In this document: piece by piece, positions 1 through 8,168 of the stretch
How positions within the stretch are numbered: the first letter of the stretch is position 1
How the letters are laid out: each line of letters opens with the position of its first letter
Source: Mycobacterium syngnathidarum
Lineage (GTDB): Bacteria > Actinomycetota > Actinomycetes > Mycobacteriales > Mycobacteriaceae
Direction: 5' to 3'
NCBI RefSeq assembly: GCF_001942625.1
Contig: NZ_MLCL01000042.1
Coordinates: 1 to 64,000 of the forward strand
Length of the DNA: 64,000 nucleotides
The notes under the pieces: model-generated
Databases searched by the model: none
The model's input: only the letters and a program-made list of their open reading frames with translations
Told to the model about the DNA's origin: nothing
Program-made: the position numbers and the translations under genes

Positions 1-368
1 TCGGCATCCAAGGATTCCCACACCGCCGGGTCGGTGGTGGCGGTGCGGGTGATCAGCATCCGCACCACCCGATAGTCGATATCCCCGACCGCGAACCGCG
101 CCGCCACCTGAGGCAGTTTGTCCCGCAGCACCCGGGCATGATGGATCTGGGTGCCGGCCCGACCGCGGCTGATCCGCATCGCCGCCGAAATCTCGGCCCC
201 CACCGCTTCAAACGGATCGGTGGTCCAGAAAATCGACTCGGCCAACTCCTGTTCGCGTAGCGTGTCCAGCGCCCCGATCGCGGCCAACCGGGCCGCGATC
301 GCCACCGACTCGGCCCGCGCCGCAGCGCTGACCGCATCGATCAGGTCGGCAGCGGAACGTTCGAACAT
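1..368 (-). CDS. DUF222 (13E12-type) protein, C-terminal part outside the window
   Basis: The frame is open from the ATG at 366-368 to the left window edge, giving about 122 residues without a stop. The visible part is helical and rich in Ala, Arg and Asp, with segments such as GRAGTQIHHARVL and LPQVAARFAVGDIDYR that are typical of DUF222. Mycobacterial DUF222 proteins (the 13E12 repeat family) usually end in an HNH endonuclease domain, which would lie outside this window and cannot be confirmed. These genes occur in several copies per genome and have been linked to repeat mobility; the cellular role is not established. No terminal repeats or transposase are visible beside it. Confidence 0.8.
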   Translation of the reverse strand, partial: MFERSAADLIDAVSAAARAESVAIAARLAAIGALDTLREQELAESIFWTTDPFEAVGAEISAAMRISRGRAGTQIHHARVLRDKLPQVAARFAVGDIDYRVVRMLITRTATTDPAVWESLDA

Positions 369-517
369 ATGATCGAGTATGCCACCCCGGTACGACACGC
401 ATGGAGGAATCTGAGCGAGAAACCGGCCGCGGATCAGTGGCGGAACACCCGGACCCGCGTCAGACTCACGTCTCCGCTACCGGCGAACCTGCGGCACAAT
501 GAAGCCACACTGTCACC

Positions 518-754
518 ATGGGACTCTTCCGCGACGATGGCGAATCGAGCAACGACCTGCGGCGACGCGTCGAGGAACTTGAGCGACGGGTGGCGGCCCT
601 GGAGCGGGCGGCCTCGGTCGCGGGACACCCGGTGTCGGTCTCGTCGGCGGTGCAGCCGATGCAGGGCAACAAGATCGCCGCGATCAAGCTGTTGCGCGAT
701 GAGACTGGGCTGCGGCTCAAGGAAGCCAAGGACATCGTCGACCGGCTGGCCTAA
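518..754 (+). CDS. Small protein with a ribosomal L7/L12 C-terminal-like domain
   Basis: A 78-residue protein. Residues about 9-32 form a charged coiled coil (LRRRVEELERRVAALERA). Residues about 50-77 (KIAAIKLLRDETGLRLKEAK, then DIVDRLA) closely resemble the C-terminal domain of ribosomal protein L7/L12, whose signature is a KI.VIK.VR..TGLGLKEAK-like stretch. It is not L7/L12 itself: the N-terminal dimerisation domain and Ala-rich hinge are missing and no rpl genes are near. Such orphan L12-domain mini-proteins are common in actinobacteria and of unknown function; recruitment of ribosome-associated factors is only a guess. It ends in a 4-base convergent overlap with the glycosylase gene. Confidence 0.8.
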   Translation: MGLFRDDGESSNDLRRRVEELERRVAALERAASVAGHPVSVSSAVQPMQGNKIAAIKLLRDETGLRLKEAKDIVDRLA

Positions 755-1239
755 CCGTCCAGTGCCGCCCGCCAGGCCGCCAGCTTGTCCTCGTAGCGCA
801 TCGTCTGTGCGGGGCTGGTCGACGGGGCCCGCACCCAGGGCACGGGAGGAGGGCCGACCAGCCGGCGATAGTTGGTTTCGGCGGCGGCGCCGTTGAAGAC
901 CAGCCGCTCCAGCGTGGGATGTCCGGTGAAGAACACCTCAAAGTCGTTGGGCACCATGCTGTCGCGCTCGACAGCCGAGTCGAGGCTGCCCACCCGTCGG
1001 CAGGACCGCAGCACGTCCCACACCGCGACGCGGTGGGTGCACAGCGCGGCCACCCGCTCCGGGTACGGCGCATCCGCTCCGAATCCGAAGAGCGAGCCGG
1101 TGATCCGCCAGAACGCGTTGCGTGGATTGCCGTAGTACTGGCCGGAATTCAGCGACATCACGCTCGGCATGTTTCCCAGGATCAGCACGCGTGGCGACGC
1201 TCCGACGATGGGGTCCAGCCCGTGCAATAGCTCGGTCAT
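751..1239 (-). CDS. DNA-deoxyinosine (hypoxanthine-DNA) glycosylase, UDG superfamily
   Basis: A 162-residue single-domain enzyme of the uracil-DNA glycosylase superfamily, matching the hypoxanthine-DNA glycosylase branch (family 6). Motif 1 is GNMPSVMSL (residues 22-30) followed by QYYGNPRNAFW (34-44); the second conserved element is VFNGAAAETNYRRL (about 113-126); the C-terminal RAPSTSPA corresponds to the substrate-loop motif. The enzyme is expected to excise hypoxanthine left by adenine deamination, opening base-excision repair in the cytoplasm. The start ATG overlaps the stop of the upstream deacetylase gene (ATGA), so the two are probably co-transcribed, although a functional link is not obvious. 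Confidence 0.88.
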   Translation of the reverse strand: MTELLHGLDPIVGASPRVLILGNMPSVMSLNSGQYYGNPRNAFWRITGSLFGFGADAPYPERVAALCTHRVAVWDVLRSCRRVGSLDSAVERDSMVPNDFEVFFTGHPTLERLVFNGAAAETNYRRLVGPPPVPWVRAPSTSPAQTMRYEDKLAAWRAALDG

Positions 1240-1940
1240 GGTGTGGCCAGTAGTTCGGACACGGTGACGAATCGGTAACCAGCCGAGCGTAATTCGCCGA
1301 TGATCCGGGGCACGGCGGCACGCGAAGCGGTGCGACTGTCGTACATGGCATGCAACAGGATGATCGAGCCCGGTCGCACCTGCGCGCCTGTCTCGGCAAC
1401 GATTGCGTCGGCATTCGTCTCGGTGGCGGAATCGGGTTCGACGTCCCAGGTGACCATCGTCCGGTCGTGGGTGGCCAGGTATCGCGGCAGGGTCCAGAGC
1501 TTCTTTCCGTAGGGCGGACGGAAGGTGATCGGGCCCTGGTAACCGGTGGCCCGGATCATGGCATCGGTGCGTTCGATCTCGTCGGCGACGGTGCCCGGCG
1601 ACATCAGCACCATCCGCCGATGCGTGTAGCTGTGATTGCCGATCTCGTGGCCGGCGGCGGAGATCGCCGCCCCGTACTGGGGCGCGGCGCTCAATTCGGC
1701 GCCGGTGAGGTAGAAGGTTGCTTTGATTCCGGCGTCACCGAGCATCCGCAGCACCTCCGGGGTGTACCCGGTCGGGCCGTCGTCAAAGGTCAGTGCGACC
1801 ACTTTGGCCGGGGTGTCGACTCGGTCGACCAGTTGTCCGGCAAGGGCGAAGCTGCGTGACTTCGACACCCAGTATCCGGCGGCGAGCACGGTCAGCAGGA
1901 CGGTCAGCAGGACCGCGAGACTCCACAACCATCGACGCAC
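1236..1940 (-). CDS. Membrane-anchored polysaccharide deacetylase (NodB family, CE4)
   Basis: A NodB-homology deacetylase, 234 residues from the GTG at 1940. Residues about 3-23 form a signal anchor (LWSLAVLLTVLLTVLAAGYW), so the domain faces the cell wall. Catalytic features are TFDDGP (metal and base Asp 53-54), GNHSYTH (metal His 103 and 107), RPPYG, WDVEPDS and the C-terminal LLHAM. Likely substrates are N-acetyl groups of peptidoglycan or another wall glycan. An upstream GTG at 1997 would add 19 residues, but it lies in the loop of a strong hairpin (1969-2009). The GTG at 1940 has a TATACA-like -10 seven bases upstream, so I prefer that leaderless start; the choice is not certain. Confidence 0.85.
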   Translation of the reverse strand: MRRWLWSLAVLLTVLLTVLAAGYWVSKSRSFALAGQLVDRVDTPAKVVALTFDDGPTGYTPEVLRMLGDAGIKATFYLTGAELSAAPQYGAAISAAGHEIGNHSYTHRRMVLMSPGTVADEIERTDAMIRATGYQGPITFRPPYGKKLWTLPRYLATHDRTMVTWDVEPDSATETNADAIVAETGAQVRPGSIILLHAMYDSRTASRAAVPRIIGELRSAGYRFVTVSELLATP

Positions 1941-1968
1941 CCTCGCATGTATACCCCGCAGACACGCG

Positions 1969-2009
1969 GGCGCCCCGAACGGCAGTGGGGGATTCACGTT
2001 CGGGGCGCC
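1969..2009 (-). terminator. Strong hairpin after the flavin monooxygenase gene
   Basis: Perfect 12-base inverted repeat: GGCGCCCCGAAC at 1969-1980 and GTTCGGGGCGCC at 1998-2009, separated by 17 bases. In transcription direction it begins 14 bases after the monooxygenase stop. No U-tract follows, as is common for mycobacterial terminators. The alternative GTG of the deacetylase (1997) sits at the edge of the loop, so the hairpin could also mask that start. Confidence 0.6.
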
Positions 2010-2022
2010 ATGTCGTGGGTCT

Positions 2023-3852
2023 TCAGCTCAGGTGATGGACCTCCTGCAGTCCGTACACCGGCGTTGCCAGGCCCTCATAGCGGGCCTTGAGCTGCAACGC
2101 CAAATACAGCGAGTAGTGCCGGGATTGGTGCAGATTGCCGCCGTGCAGCCAAAGGTTGGGCTGCTGGGTGGGCTTCCACATGTTGCGCTGTTCGCCTTCC
2201 CACGGCCCGGGGTCCTTCGTGGTGCCCGAGCCCAGGCCCCACACCTTGCCGATCCGGTCGGCGACTTCCTGGCTGATGAGATCGGCCGCCCAGCCGTTCA
2301 TGGAGCCGAATCCGGTGGCGTACACGACTACGTCTGCGGGCAATTCGGTGCCGTCTGTCAGGACCGCCGAGTCCTCGGTCAGCCGGTCCACCTCGCCGTG
2401 GGCGAGTTTGATGCTGCCGTCGGCGATCAGCTCACAGGCGCCGACGTCGATGTAGTAGCCCGAGCCGCGACGGAGGTACTTCATGAACAGGCCGGAGTCG
2501 TCGTCCCCGAAGTCCAGATCGAATCCGGCGGCTTCCAAACGCGCATAGAAGTCCTTGTCGCGCCGCCGGATTGCGTCGTAGACGGGTCGCTGGAAATCGG
2601 CCATGATGCGGTACGGCAGGGATGCGAAGGTCAGATCGGCCTTCTCGGTGGTCATCCCCGCCGCGACGGCCCGCTCCGAGTACAGGTCACCGAGGCCCAG
2701 CTCCATGAGCGATTCCGATCTCACGACGTGTGTCGAGGAGCGCTGCACCATGGTGACGTCGACGTAATTCTCGTACAACGCTTTACAGATGTCGTGGGCC
2801 GAGTTGTTGGATCCGATCACCACCACGCGTTTGCCTACATACTGATCGGGTCCGGGGTGGTGGCTGGAATGGTGCTGCTCGCCGCGGAAGATCTCCTGGC
2901 CCGGCAGCGTGGGGATGTTGGGCTTGCCCGACATGCCCGTTGCGAGGACCAGCTGAACTGGGCGCAGCGTCACCGGCTCGCCGTTGCGGTTCACCTGGAC
3001 GGTCCATCGCTGTTCGTCTTCGTCGTAGGCCGCCGACAGACAGGCCGTCGAACTCCAGTACGGCACTTCCATGACCCGGGTGTAGAACTCCAGCCAGTCG
3101 CCGATCTTGTCTTTGGGCGCGAACACCGGCCAGTTGGCCGGGAACGGCAGATACGGCAGGTGGTCGTACCACACCGGGTCGTGCAGGCACAGCGACTTAT
3201 AGCGGTTGCGCCACTGGTCGCCGGGGCGCTCATGTTGGTCGACGACGATCGCGGGAACGCCGAGCTGGCGCAACCGGGCACCCAGTGCGATACCCCCCTG
3301 GCCACCGCCGATCACCACGATGTAGGGCTGCTCGGTGTAGCCGAGCGTGAGGTCCTCGTCGAGGCGCTTCTCGGCCCAGGACCGCCGGTCCGGATCGGAG
3401 CCGTGCACCGCGCCCAGTGGCCGGCTCGCGCCCTTGGGCTCTTCGTGGCCCTTGAGTTCCTGCAAGGTCGTCAGGAGGGTCCAGCCGAGCTCGTCGCGTA
3501 GCCGCAGGTGGCCCTTGCCTCGGCCCACCGCGGTCTCGAACTCGATGAATGCCGAGGTGACGACGTGTTCTCCGTCGAACTCCTCGGTGGGGGTCTCCGC
3601 CATGCGGAACCTGCAGGGGTCGGTGTCGTGCAACCGTGCGGTCAGCATGTCGGCGATGCCTTCGCGGCCCTCGACGGTCTTGAGGTTCCAGGTGAAGGCG
3701 ACCAGGTCACGCCAGAAGCTGTCGATCGCGAACTTTCCGACGACGCGTGCGACGTCCCGGTCGGCAAGTGCGGATTCGAAATCGGCCAGCCAGGCGTCCA
3801 CCCGTTCTTGTGGTGACAGTGTGGCCAGCGGTGCGGCGGTGGTCTGCGTCAT
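2023..3852 (-). CDS. NTF2-like domain plus flavin-containing (class B) monooxygenase
   Basis: A 609-residue protein. Residues about 14-140 form an NTF2/SnoaL-like domain. The rest is a two-dinucleotide-fold flavoprotein: FAD site IGGGQGG (181-187), FAD-linked ERPGDQW (208-214), NADPH site VIGSNNSA (345-352), and closing ATGFGSMNGW. The segment F322-R-G324-E-Q-H-H328 fits the FxGxxxH part of the FMO/Baeyer-Villiger fingerprint, although the full motif is not clear. It probably oxygenates a ketone, amine or related small molecule with NADPH and O2. The start MTQTTAAPL at 3852 is preferred over a start 34 codons further upstream that would run through the palindromic intergenic region. It diverges from the butanediol dehydrogenase gene, suggesting joint control. 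Confidence 0.85.
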   Translation of the reverse strand: MTQTTAAPLATLSPQERVDAWLADFESALADRDVARVVGKFAIDSFWRDLVAFTWNLKTVEGREGIADMLTARLHDTDPCRFRMAETPTEEFDGEHVVTSAFIEFETAVGRGKGHLRLRDELGWTLLTTLQELKGHEEPKGASRPLGAVHGSDPDRRSWAEKRLDEDLTLGYTEQPYIVVIGGGQGGIALGARLRQLGVPAIVVDQHERPGDQWRNRYKSLCLHDPVWYDHLPYLPFPANWPVFAPKDKIGDWLEFYTRVMEVPYWSSTACLSAAYDEDEQRWTVQVNRNGEPVTLRPVQLVLATGMSGKPNIPTLPGQEIFRGEQHHSSHHPGPDQYVGKRVVVIGSNNSAHDICKALYENYVDVTMVQRSSTHVVRSESLMELGLGDLYSERAVAAGMTTEKADLTFASLPYRIMADFQRPVYDAIRRRDKDFYARLEAAGFDLDFGDDDSGLFMKYLRRGSGYYIDVGACELIADGSIKLAHGEVDRLTEDSAVLTDGTELPADVVVYATGFGSMNGWAADLISQEVADRIGKVWGLGSGTTKDPGPWEGEQRNMWKPTQQPNLWLHGGNLHQSRHYSLYLALQLKARYEGLATPVYGLQEVHHLS

Positions 3853-3881
3853 GTGGCCCAGCCCACACCGTGTCAAACGCC

Positions 3882-3955
3882 GCAACAAGGGTTGCACGGG
3901 GTTGCAATCCACCCGACGTTTGCCTGTGCAAATTGCGGCCGCAACGTGTTGCAAC
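3882..3955. promoter_or_regulatory. Cluster of palindromes between divergent oxidoreductase genes
   Basis: The 141-base gap holds several overlapping inverted repeats built on GCAAC/GTTGC: gcaac-aagg-gttgc (3882-3895), gcaa-a-ttgc (3928-3936), the perfect 12-base palindrome TTGCGGCCGCAA (3933-3944), and gcaac-gt-gttgc (3941-3952). Their repetition in a divergent promoter indicates an operator. The GAF regulator encoded just downstream of the dehydrogenase is the natural candidate protein. Confidence 0.6.
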
Positions 3956-3993
3956 CCTTACCGCGCACACCTTCGGGCGCCTAGAACATCCCT

Positions 3994-5061
3994 ATGAAAG
4001 CTGCCGTGTACTACGGACCGAACAAGGTCGAGATCGCCGATGTCCCTGAGCCTGACCCCGCCCCGGGGACCGTCAAGATCAAGGTGGGATTCAATGGCAT
4101 CTGCGGCACTGACCTGCATGAATACTATGCGGGTCCAATCTTCGTGCCGACCGGGCCGCACCCGTTGACCGGCCGGCAGCTGCCGCTGACCATGGGCCAC
4201 GAATTCTCCGGAACCATCACCGAGACCGGCGCGGGCGTCACCGACTATGCCCCGGGCGACCGGGTCGCGATCGAGCCGATTTACCGGTGCGGACAATGCG
4301 CACCCTGCCGCGCCGGCGCTTACAACATCTGTCAGCAGATCGGCTTCCACGGCCTGATGTCGGATGGAGGCATGGCCGAATACACCGTGGTGCCGGTGAA
4401 TATGCTGCACCGCCTTCCTGACAACGTCTCCCTGGAGCTCGGTGCGCTGGTCGAGCCGATGTCGGTGGCCTACCACGCCGCAACGCTCGGTGAGGTCGGG
4501 CCGCTGCACACCGCCGTGATCTTCGGGGCCGGGCCGATCGGAATCGGGCTGTGGTTCGCGCTGCGAGGCAAGGGCCTCGATGACGCGTTTGTTGCCGAGC
4601 CCTCGCCCACCCGCAGGGCAGCGATCGAGTCACTTGGTGCCCGAACCCTGGATCCGACCACCATCGACGTCCCGGCCTTCATCGCCGATCACACCGCCGG
4701 ACGCGGGGCCGACGCGGCGTTCGACGCCGCCGGGGTGGCCCCGGCGATCGCGGCGGCCACTGCGTGTGTCGGTGCGCGAAAACCGACGGTCAGCGTCGCG
4801 ATATATGAAAAGCCGCTGGCGACACCGTTGCTCAATCTGGTGATGAACGAATCCAGGATCCAGGGTTCCCTGTGCTACACCTCGGCGGACTTCGAGGCGG
4901 TTATCGAACTCATGGCGGTGGGCAGGTACGAAACGAGGGGATGGGTCACCCCGATCGCGCTCGACGACGTGATCGATGAGGGATTCGAGGCCCTGCACGC
5001 GGGCGAGAAGATGAAAGTGCTGGTCGACCCGAGCGGGGTGCCGATTGGCGCCCAGATGTGA
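3994..5061 (+). CDS. Zinc-dependent 2,3-butanediol dehydrogenase-like alcohol dehydrogenase
   Basis: A 355-residue medium-chain dehydrogenase. The catalytic zinc site is C37 with H69-E70 (GHE) and E154 (LVEPMSV). The structural zinc lobe has C99, C102, C105 and C113. The NAD(P) fold shows GAGPIG (178-183). The overall pattern (GICGTDLHEY near the N-terminus, long 50-65 loop) is that of (R,R)-butanediol dehydrogenases, which interconvert 2,3-butanediol and acetoin; other secondary alcohols are possible. The next gene encodes an AcoR-like GAF regulator and the divergent gene a ketone-type monooxygenase, so the locus plausibly handles acetoin or small ketones. A TAGAAC-like -10 lies six bases before the ATG. 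Confidence 0.88.
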   Translation: MKAAVYYGPNKVEIADVPEPDPAPGTVKIKVGFNGICGTDLHEYYAGPIFVPTGPHPLTGRQLPLTMGHEFSGTITETGAGVTDYAPGDRVAIEPIYRCGQCAPCRAGAYNICQQIGFHGLMSDGGMAEYTVVPVNMLHRLPDNVSLELGALVEPMSVAYHAATLGEVGPLHTAVIFGAGPIGIGLWFALRGKGLDDAFVAEPSPTRRAAIESLGARTLDPTTIDVPAFIADHTAGRGADAAFDAAGVAPAIAAATACVGARKPTVSVAIYEKPLATPLLNLVMNESRIQGSLCYTSADFEAVIELMAVGRYETRGWVTPIALDDVIDEGFEALHAGEKMKVLVDPSGVPIGAQM

Positions 5062-5082
5062 TGTGGAGCACAATCGGCGGTG

Positions 5083-6369
5083 ATGGCAGGTTCCTCAGTA
5101 CCTGAGCCCGCGGTGTCACCTGGTGAGGACCCGCGGCAGTACGCCATGCTCTTGTCGGCGGTTTACGACGCCACGATGTCGGGTGATCGTGCGCCGGCCC
5201 GCCCCCGGGCAGTGATCGAAGATTCCTGGAACAGGCTGCGGGCCAAGGGGATTAACCCGGATCACCACATTCCGCCACAGGTCGAGACCACTGGGCTGGA
5301 CTTGCTGCGGCAACAGTCCGGTCTGATCGCGGTGCTCGAGGACGTGTCGCACGGGCTGGATTCGGTGATCGAAGAGGGCGACAACATCCTGGTGGTGGCC
5401 GATGCTCGGGGCCGGGTGCTGTGGCGCTCGGGTTCACCGCGTGGGCTCAGCCTCGCCGATCGCCTCGGGTTCGTCGAGGGCGCCACCTGGAGCGAGAACG
5501 CGGTGGGAACCAACGGGATCGGTACCGCGCTGGCGTCTCATCGTGCGGTGCAGATCTTCTCGGCCGAGCATTTCCTGCGCAGCCATCATCCGTGGACGTG
5601 TGCCGGGGCGCCGATCAAGGATCCCCGCACGGGTCAGGTCATCGGCATCGTGGATGTGTCCGGCCCGGCCTCCACTGTGCATCCGACGACGGTGGCGCTG
5701 GTGGATCTGGTGGCGCGACTCGCCGAATCGCAACTGCGCGAGTCGCATGACAGAACTTTGAACCGGCTGCGCACGGTGGCGGCGCCCATCCTGGCCCGGG
5801 TCGGCAGCCCGGCGCTGGCTGTCGATGCCGAGGGATGGGTCGCTGCGGTGGACTCTTTACCGTTGCACAACCGGATCTTGTTGCCCGAGAACGGGTTACC
5901 CGGACGGGTTTGGATCCCCGCGTTGGGAATGTGTGATGTCGAGGCACTGCCGGGCGGGTGGCTGGTGCGGGTGGTCGATGACGCTGAGCCGACTGCGTCG
6001 CCGTCGCGGGTCATCCTCGATCTGCGTGACGGCGAGCCGTCGCTTCAGATGGCCGGCCAGTTCGGCAGCTGGCGTCGCAGCATCTCCAGCCGCCACGCCG
6101 AGATCCTGTTGGTCCTGGCCACCAACCAGCAGGGCCGGACCGCCCCGGAGCTGGCGGAGGATCTCTATGGGGATCGGTCCAGAGTGGTGACGGTGCGCGC
6201 CGAGATGTCGCGGCTGCGTAAGCAGTTCGGTGGCCTGGTGGCCGGCAAGCCGTACCGCTTCGGAGATTCGGTGATCGTGGACGTGCGTTATCCCCGGGAC
6301 ATGTCGGCATTGTTGGCCGCCTCGACCGCTCCGGCCGTCCATGCGGCTCGTGGGTATACCTTGACCTGA
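5083..6369 (+). CDS. GAF-domain transcriptional regulator (AcoR-like, no AAA domain)
   Basis: A 428-residue regulator. The N-terminal half has the GAF sensory domain seen in AcoR-type activators ([40 protein letters not shown] at about residues 106-180). There is no sigma-54 AAA domain (no GAFTGA or GESGTGKE). The C-terminus (about 325-410) looks like a winged helix: [20 protein letters not shown] and [12 protein letters not shown]. It probably senses a small molecule and controls the neighbouring dehydrogenase and monooxygenase genes through the palindromes at 3882-3955. CACAAT (5069-5074) lies eight bases before the ATG, so it may also have a leaderless promoter of its own. Its stop overlaps the cyclase start. 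Confidence 0.82.
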   Translation: MAGSSVPEPAVSPGEDPRQYAMLLSAVYDATMSGDRAPARPRAVIEDSWNRLRAKGINPDHHIPPQVETTGLDLLRQQSGLIAVLEDVSHGLDSVIEEGDNILVVADARGRVLWRSGSPRGLSLADRLGFVEGATWSENAVGTNGIGTALASHRAVQIFSAEHFLRSHHPWTCAGAPIKDPRTGQVIGIVDVSGPASTVHPTTVALVDLVARLAESQLRESHDRTLNRLRTVAAPILARVGSPALAVDAEGWVAAVDSLPLHNRILLPENGLPGRVWIPALGMCDVEALPGGWLVRVVDDAEPTASPSRVILDLRDGEPSLQMAGQFGSWRRSISSRHAEILLVLATNQQGRTAPELAEDLYGDRSRVVTVRAEMSRLRKQFGGLVAGKPYRFGDSVIVDVRYPRDMSALLAASTAPAVHAARGYTLT

Positions 6370-7478
6370 TGGTCGCGGACCCCACGCTCCTTGACGGGCT
6401 CGACGGCGAGGCCGCTGCCCAGCGTGCCGAGCTGGTGGAATGGCTTCTGTCCCGCGGCATCACGGCCGACCAGATCCGCCAGGCAGTCACCCCGATGTTG
6501 CTTGCCTCACGCCGTGTGGCCGGGGACGACGGCACGTACGTTTCGACTCGCGACATCAGCGATGAGACCGGCCTGGACGTCGCGTTGGTGCAGAGGCTGC
6601 AACGCGCGATGGGGCTGGCGACCGTCGACGACCCCGACGCGGCGGTGCTGTTGCGGGCCGACGCGGAGGCGGTGGGCTTCGCCGAGCGGTTCCTGGAACT
6701 CGGTATCGCGCCTGACCAGATCGTGTTGATCACGCGAGTGCTCTCCGAAGGGCTGGGGCGCGCCGCGGAGGTGATGCGTTACGCGGCACTGGCGGCGGTG
6801 TTGACGCCCGGTGCCACGGAATTGGAGACCGCCCAGGCCAGTGAGGCGCTGGTGGCCGAGGCGGCGCCGCTGATCGGGCCGATGATTCGGGACATGCTGT
6901 TCGTGCAACTGCGCCACACTATGGAGACCGAGGCGGTCAACGCGTCCGAGCGGGCCGAGGGGGTTCTGCTGCCAGGCGCGCGATTGGTCACCATCGCGTT
7001 CGCCGACATTGTCGGGTTCACCCGGTTGGGCGAGGTGGTGCCGCCCGAAGACCTTGAGCGGCTGGCGAATCGGCTGGCCGACGCGGCCCGCGAGGTGGCT
7101 GTCGGCCCGGTCAGGCTGATAAAGACCATCGGCGACGCGGTGATGTTCGTCAGCGCTGATCCGGCGGCCCTGCTCGAGGCGGCCCTGCGGTTGGTTGCCG
7201 CCACCGAAACCGATGAGGAGTTCCCGCGGTTGCGGGTCGGCTTGGCGACCGGGCCAGCGGTAAGCCGGGCCGGTGACTGGTTCGGAAGTTCGGTGAATCT
7301 GGCCAGCCGGGTTACCGGCGCGGCCCGGCCGGGCAGTGTGCTGGTGGCCGAGTCCACCCGGACGGCGATCGTCGAGGGGCAACGGGGCGGGGATCGCTTC
7401 GGCTGGTCGTTCGCCGGGGCCCGGCACCTCAAGGGCGTCAAGAGCGACGTGAAGCTCTTCCGCGCCCGGCCGGCATAG
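6369..7478 (+). CDS. Class III adenylyl cyclase with N-terminal regulatory domain (Rv1264/Rv2212-like)
   Basis: A 369-residue soluble cyclase. Residues about 5-190 are a helical regulatory domain like the pH-sensing autoinhibitory domain of M. tuberculosis Rv1264. The catalytic domain (about 205-367) retains every canonical residue: metal aspartates D213 (FADIVGFT) and D256 (IGDAVMF), adenine-specifying K252 and D303 (AGDWFG), transition-state N310 and R314 (NLASRV). It should act as a homodimer making cAMP. The numbering runs nine below that remembered for Rv1264, consistent with a slightly shorter N-terminus. The ATG overlaps the stop of the GAF regulator (TGATG), so the two are translationally coupled; this pairing suggests that cAMP and the GAF ligand report on one condition. 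Confidence 0.9.
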   Translation: MVADPTLLDGLDGEAAAQRAELVEWLLSRGITADQIRQAVTPMLLASRRVAGDDGTYVSTRDISDETGLDVALVQRLQRAMGLATVDDPDAAVLLRADAEAVGFAERFLELGIAPDQIVLITRVLSEGLGRAAEVMRYAALAAVLTPGATELETAQASEALVAEAAPLIGPMIRDMLFVQLRHTMETEAVNASERAEGVLLPGARLVTIAFADIVGFTRLGEVVPPEDLERLANRLADAAREVAVGPVRLIKTIGDAVMFVSADPAALLEAALRLVAATETDEEFPRLRVGLATGPAVSRAGDWFGSSVNLASRVTGAARPGSVLVAESTRTAIVEGQRGGDRFGWSFAGARHLKGVKSDVKLFRARPA

Positions 7479-7481
7479 AGC

Positions 7482-7501
7482 TTTATCGAATCTTCATCGA
7501 A
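7482..7501 (+). promoter_or_regulatory. Direct repeat upstream of the DUF305 gene, OmpR-type site
   Basis: TTTATCGAA (7482-7490) and TTCATCGAA (7493-7501) repeat with an 11-base period, the geometry bound by OmpR/PhoB-family regulators. The site lies 40 bases before the DUF305 lipoprotein start. The response regulator encoded at 9250-9966 is the nearest candidate to bind it. Confidence 0.5.
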
Positions 7502-7541
7502 CGACTAGGACAGCCACATCGAGTCCCGGGACGCTAGAGGC

Positions 7542-8168
7542 ATGTCCAAACTGATGATGCTGAGTGCCGGCGCGGCCGTCGCGACGGCCCTGGTGGCCGG
7601 CTGTAGCAACCAATCCACCGATGCGGCGACGACGAACACCTCGACCACCTCGGCCGCGGCCAGTTCTCCGGCAGCCACCGAGGCCCACAACGATGCGGAC
7701 GTGATGTTCGCCCAGCACATGATTCCGCACCACCGGCAGGCCGTGGAAATGAGTGACGTGCTGCTGGCCAAGCAGGGCATCGATGCGCGGGTGATCGATC
7801 TGGCCACCCAGATAAAGGGTGCCCAGGCCCCCGAGATCGAGCAGATGCAAGGCTGGCTGAAGCAGTGGGGCAACCCGCCGATGCCGCCGATGCCGCAGCA
7901 GGGTCACGGCGACATGGGACACGGCATGCAGGGCATGCAAGGAATGGTGTCGGAGACCGACATGACCGCGCTGCGCAACGCCCAGGGCCCCGAGGCGGCC
8001 AAGCTGTACCTGACGCACATGATCGCTCACCATGAGGGCGCGATCACCATGGCTCAGGATGAGATCAACGACGGTCAGTATCCGGCTGCGGTCGAGATGG
8101 CCCATGCCATCGTGAAGACGCAACAGCAGGAGATCGACACCATGCGCCAGATCCTGGGATCGCTCTAA
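7542..8168 (+). CDS. DUF305 lipoprotein, probably metal (copper) binding
   Basis: A 208-residue exported lipoprotein: short signal peptide, lipobox VAGC with Cys21, then a Thr/Ser/Ala-rich linker. Two DUF305 helical motifs follow: QHMIPHHRQAVEM (about 57-69) and THMIAHHEGAITMAQDE. Between them is a Met/His/Gln-rich stretch (PPMPQQGHGDMGHGMQGMQG). The HxxxHH and Met-rich pattern fits a periplasmic metal buffer such as the DUF305 protein CopM of cyanobacteria. It converges on the sensor kinase gene with a 4-base overlap and lies near the copper operon. The OmpR-type repeat upstream suggests control by the adjacent two-component system. Confidence 0.85.
   Translation: MSKLMMLSAGAAVATALVAGCSNQSTDAATTNTSTTSAAASSPAATEAHNDADVMFAQHMIPHHRQAVEMSDVLLAKQGIDARVIDLATQIKGAQAPEIEQMQGWLKQWGNPPMPPMPQQGHGDMGHGMQGMQGMVSETDMTALRNAQGPEAAKLYLTHMIAHHEGAITMAQDEINDGQYPAAVEMAHAIVKTQQQEIDTMRQILGSL

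Noticed and set aside
1723..3501. Open frame of 592 codons on the plus strand
   Set aside because: It is antisense to the deacetylase and monooxygenase genes and has no recognisable motif.
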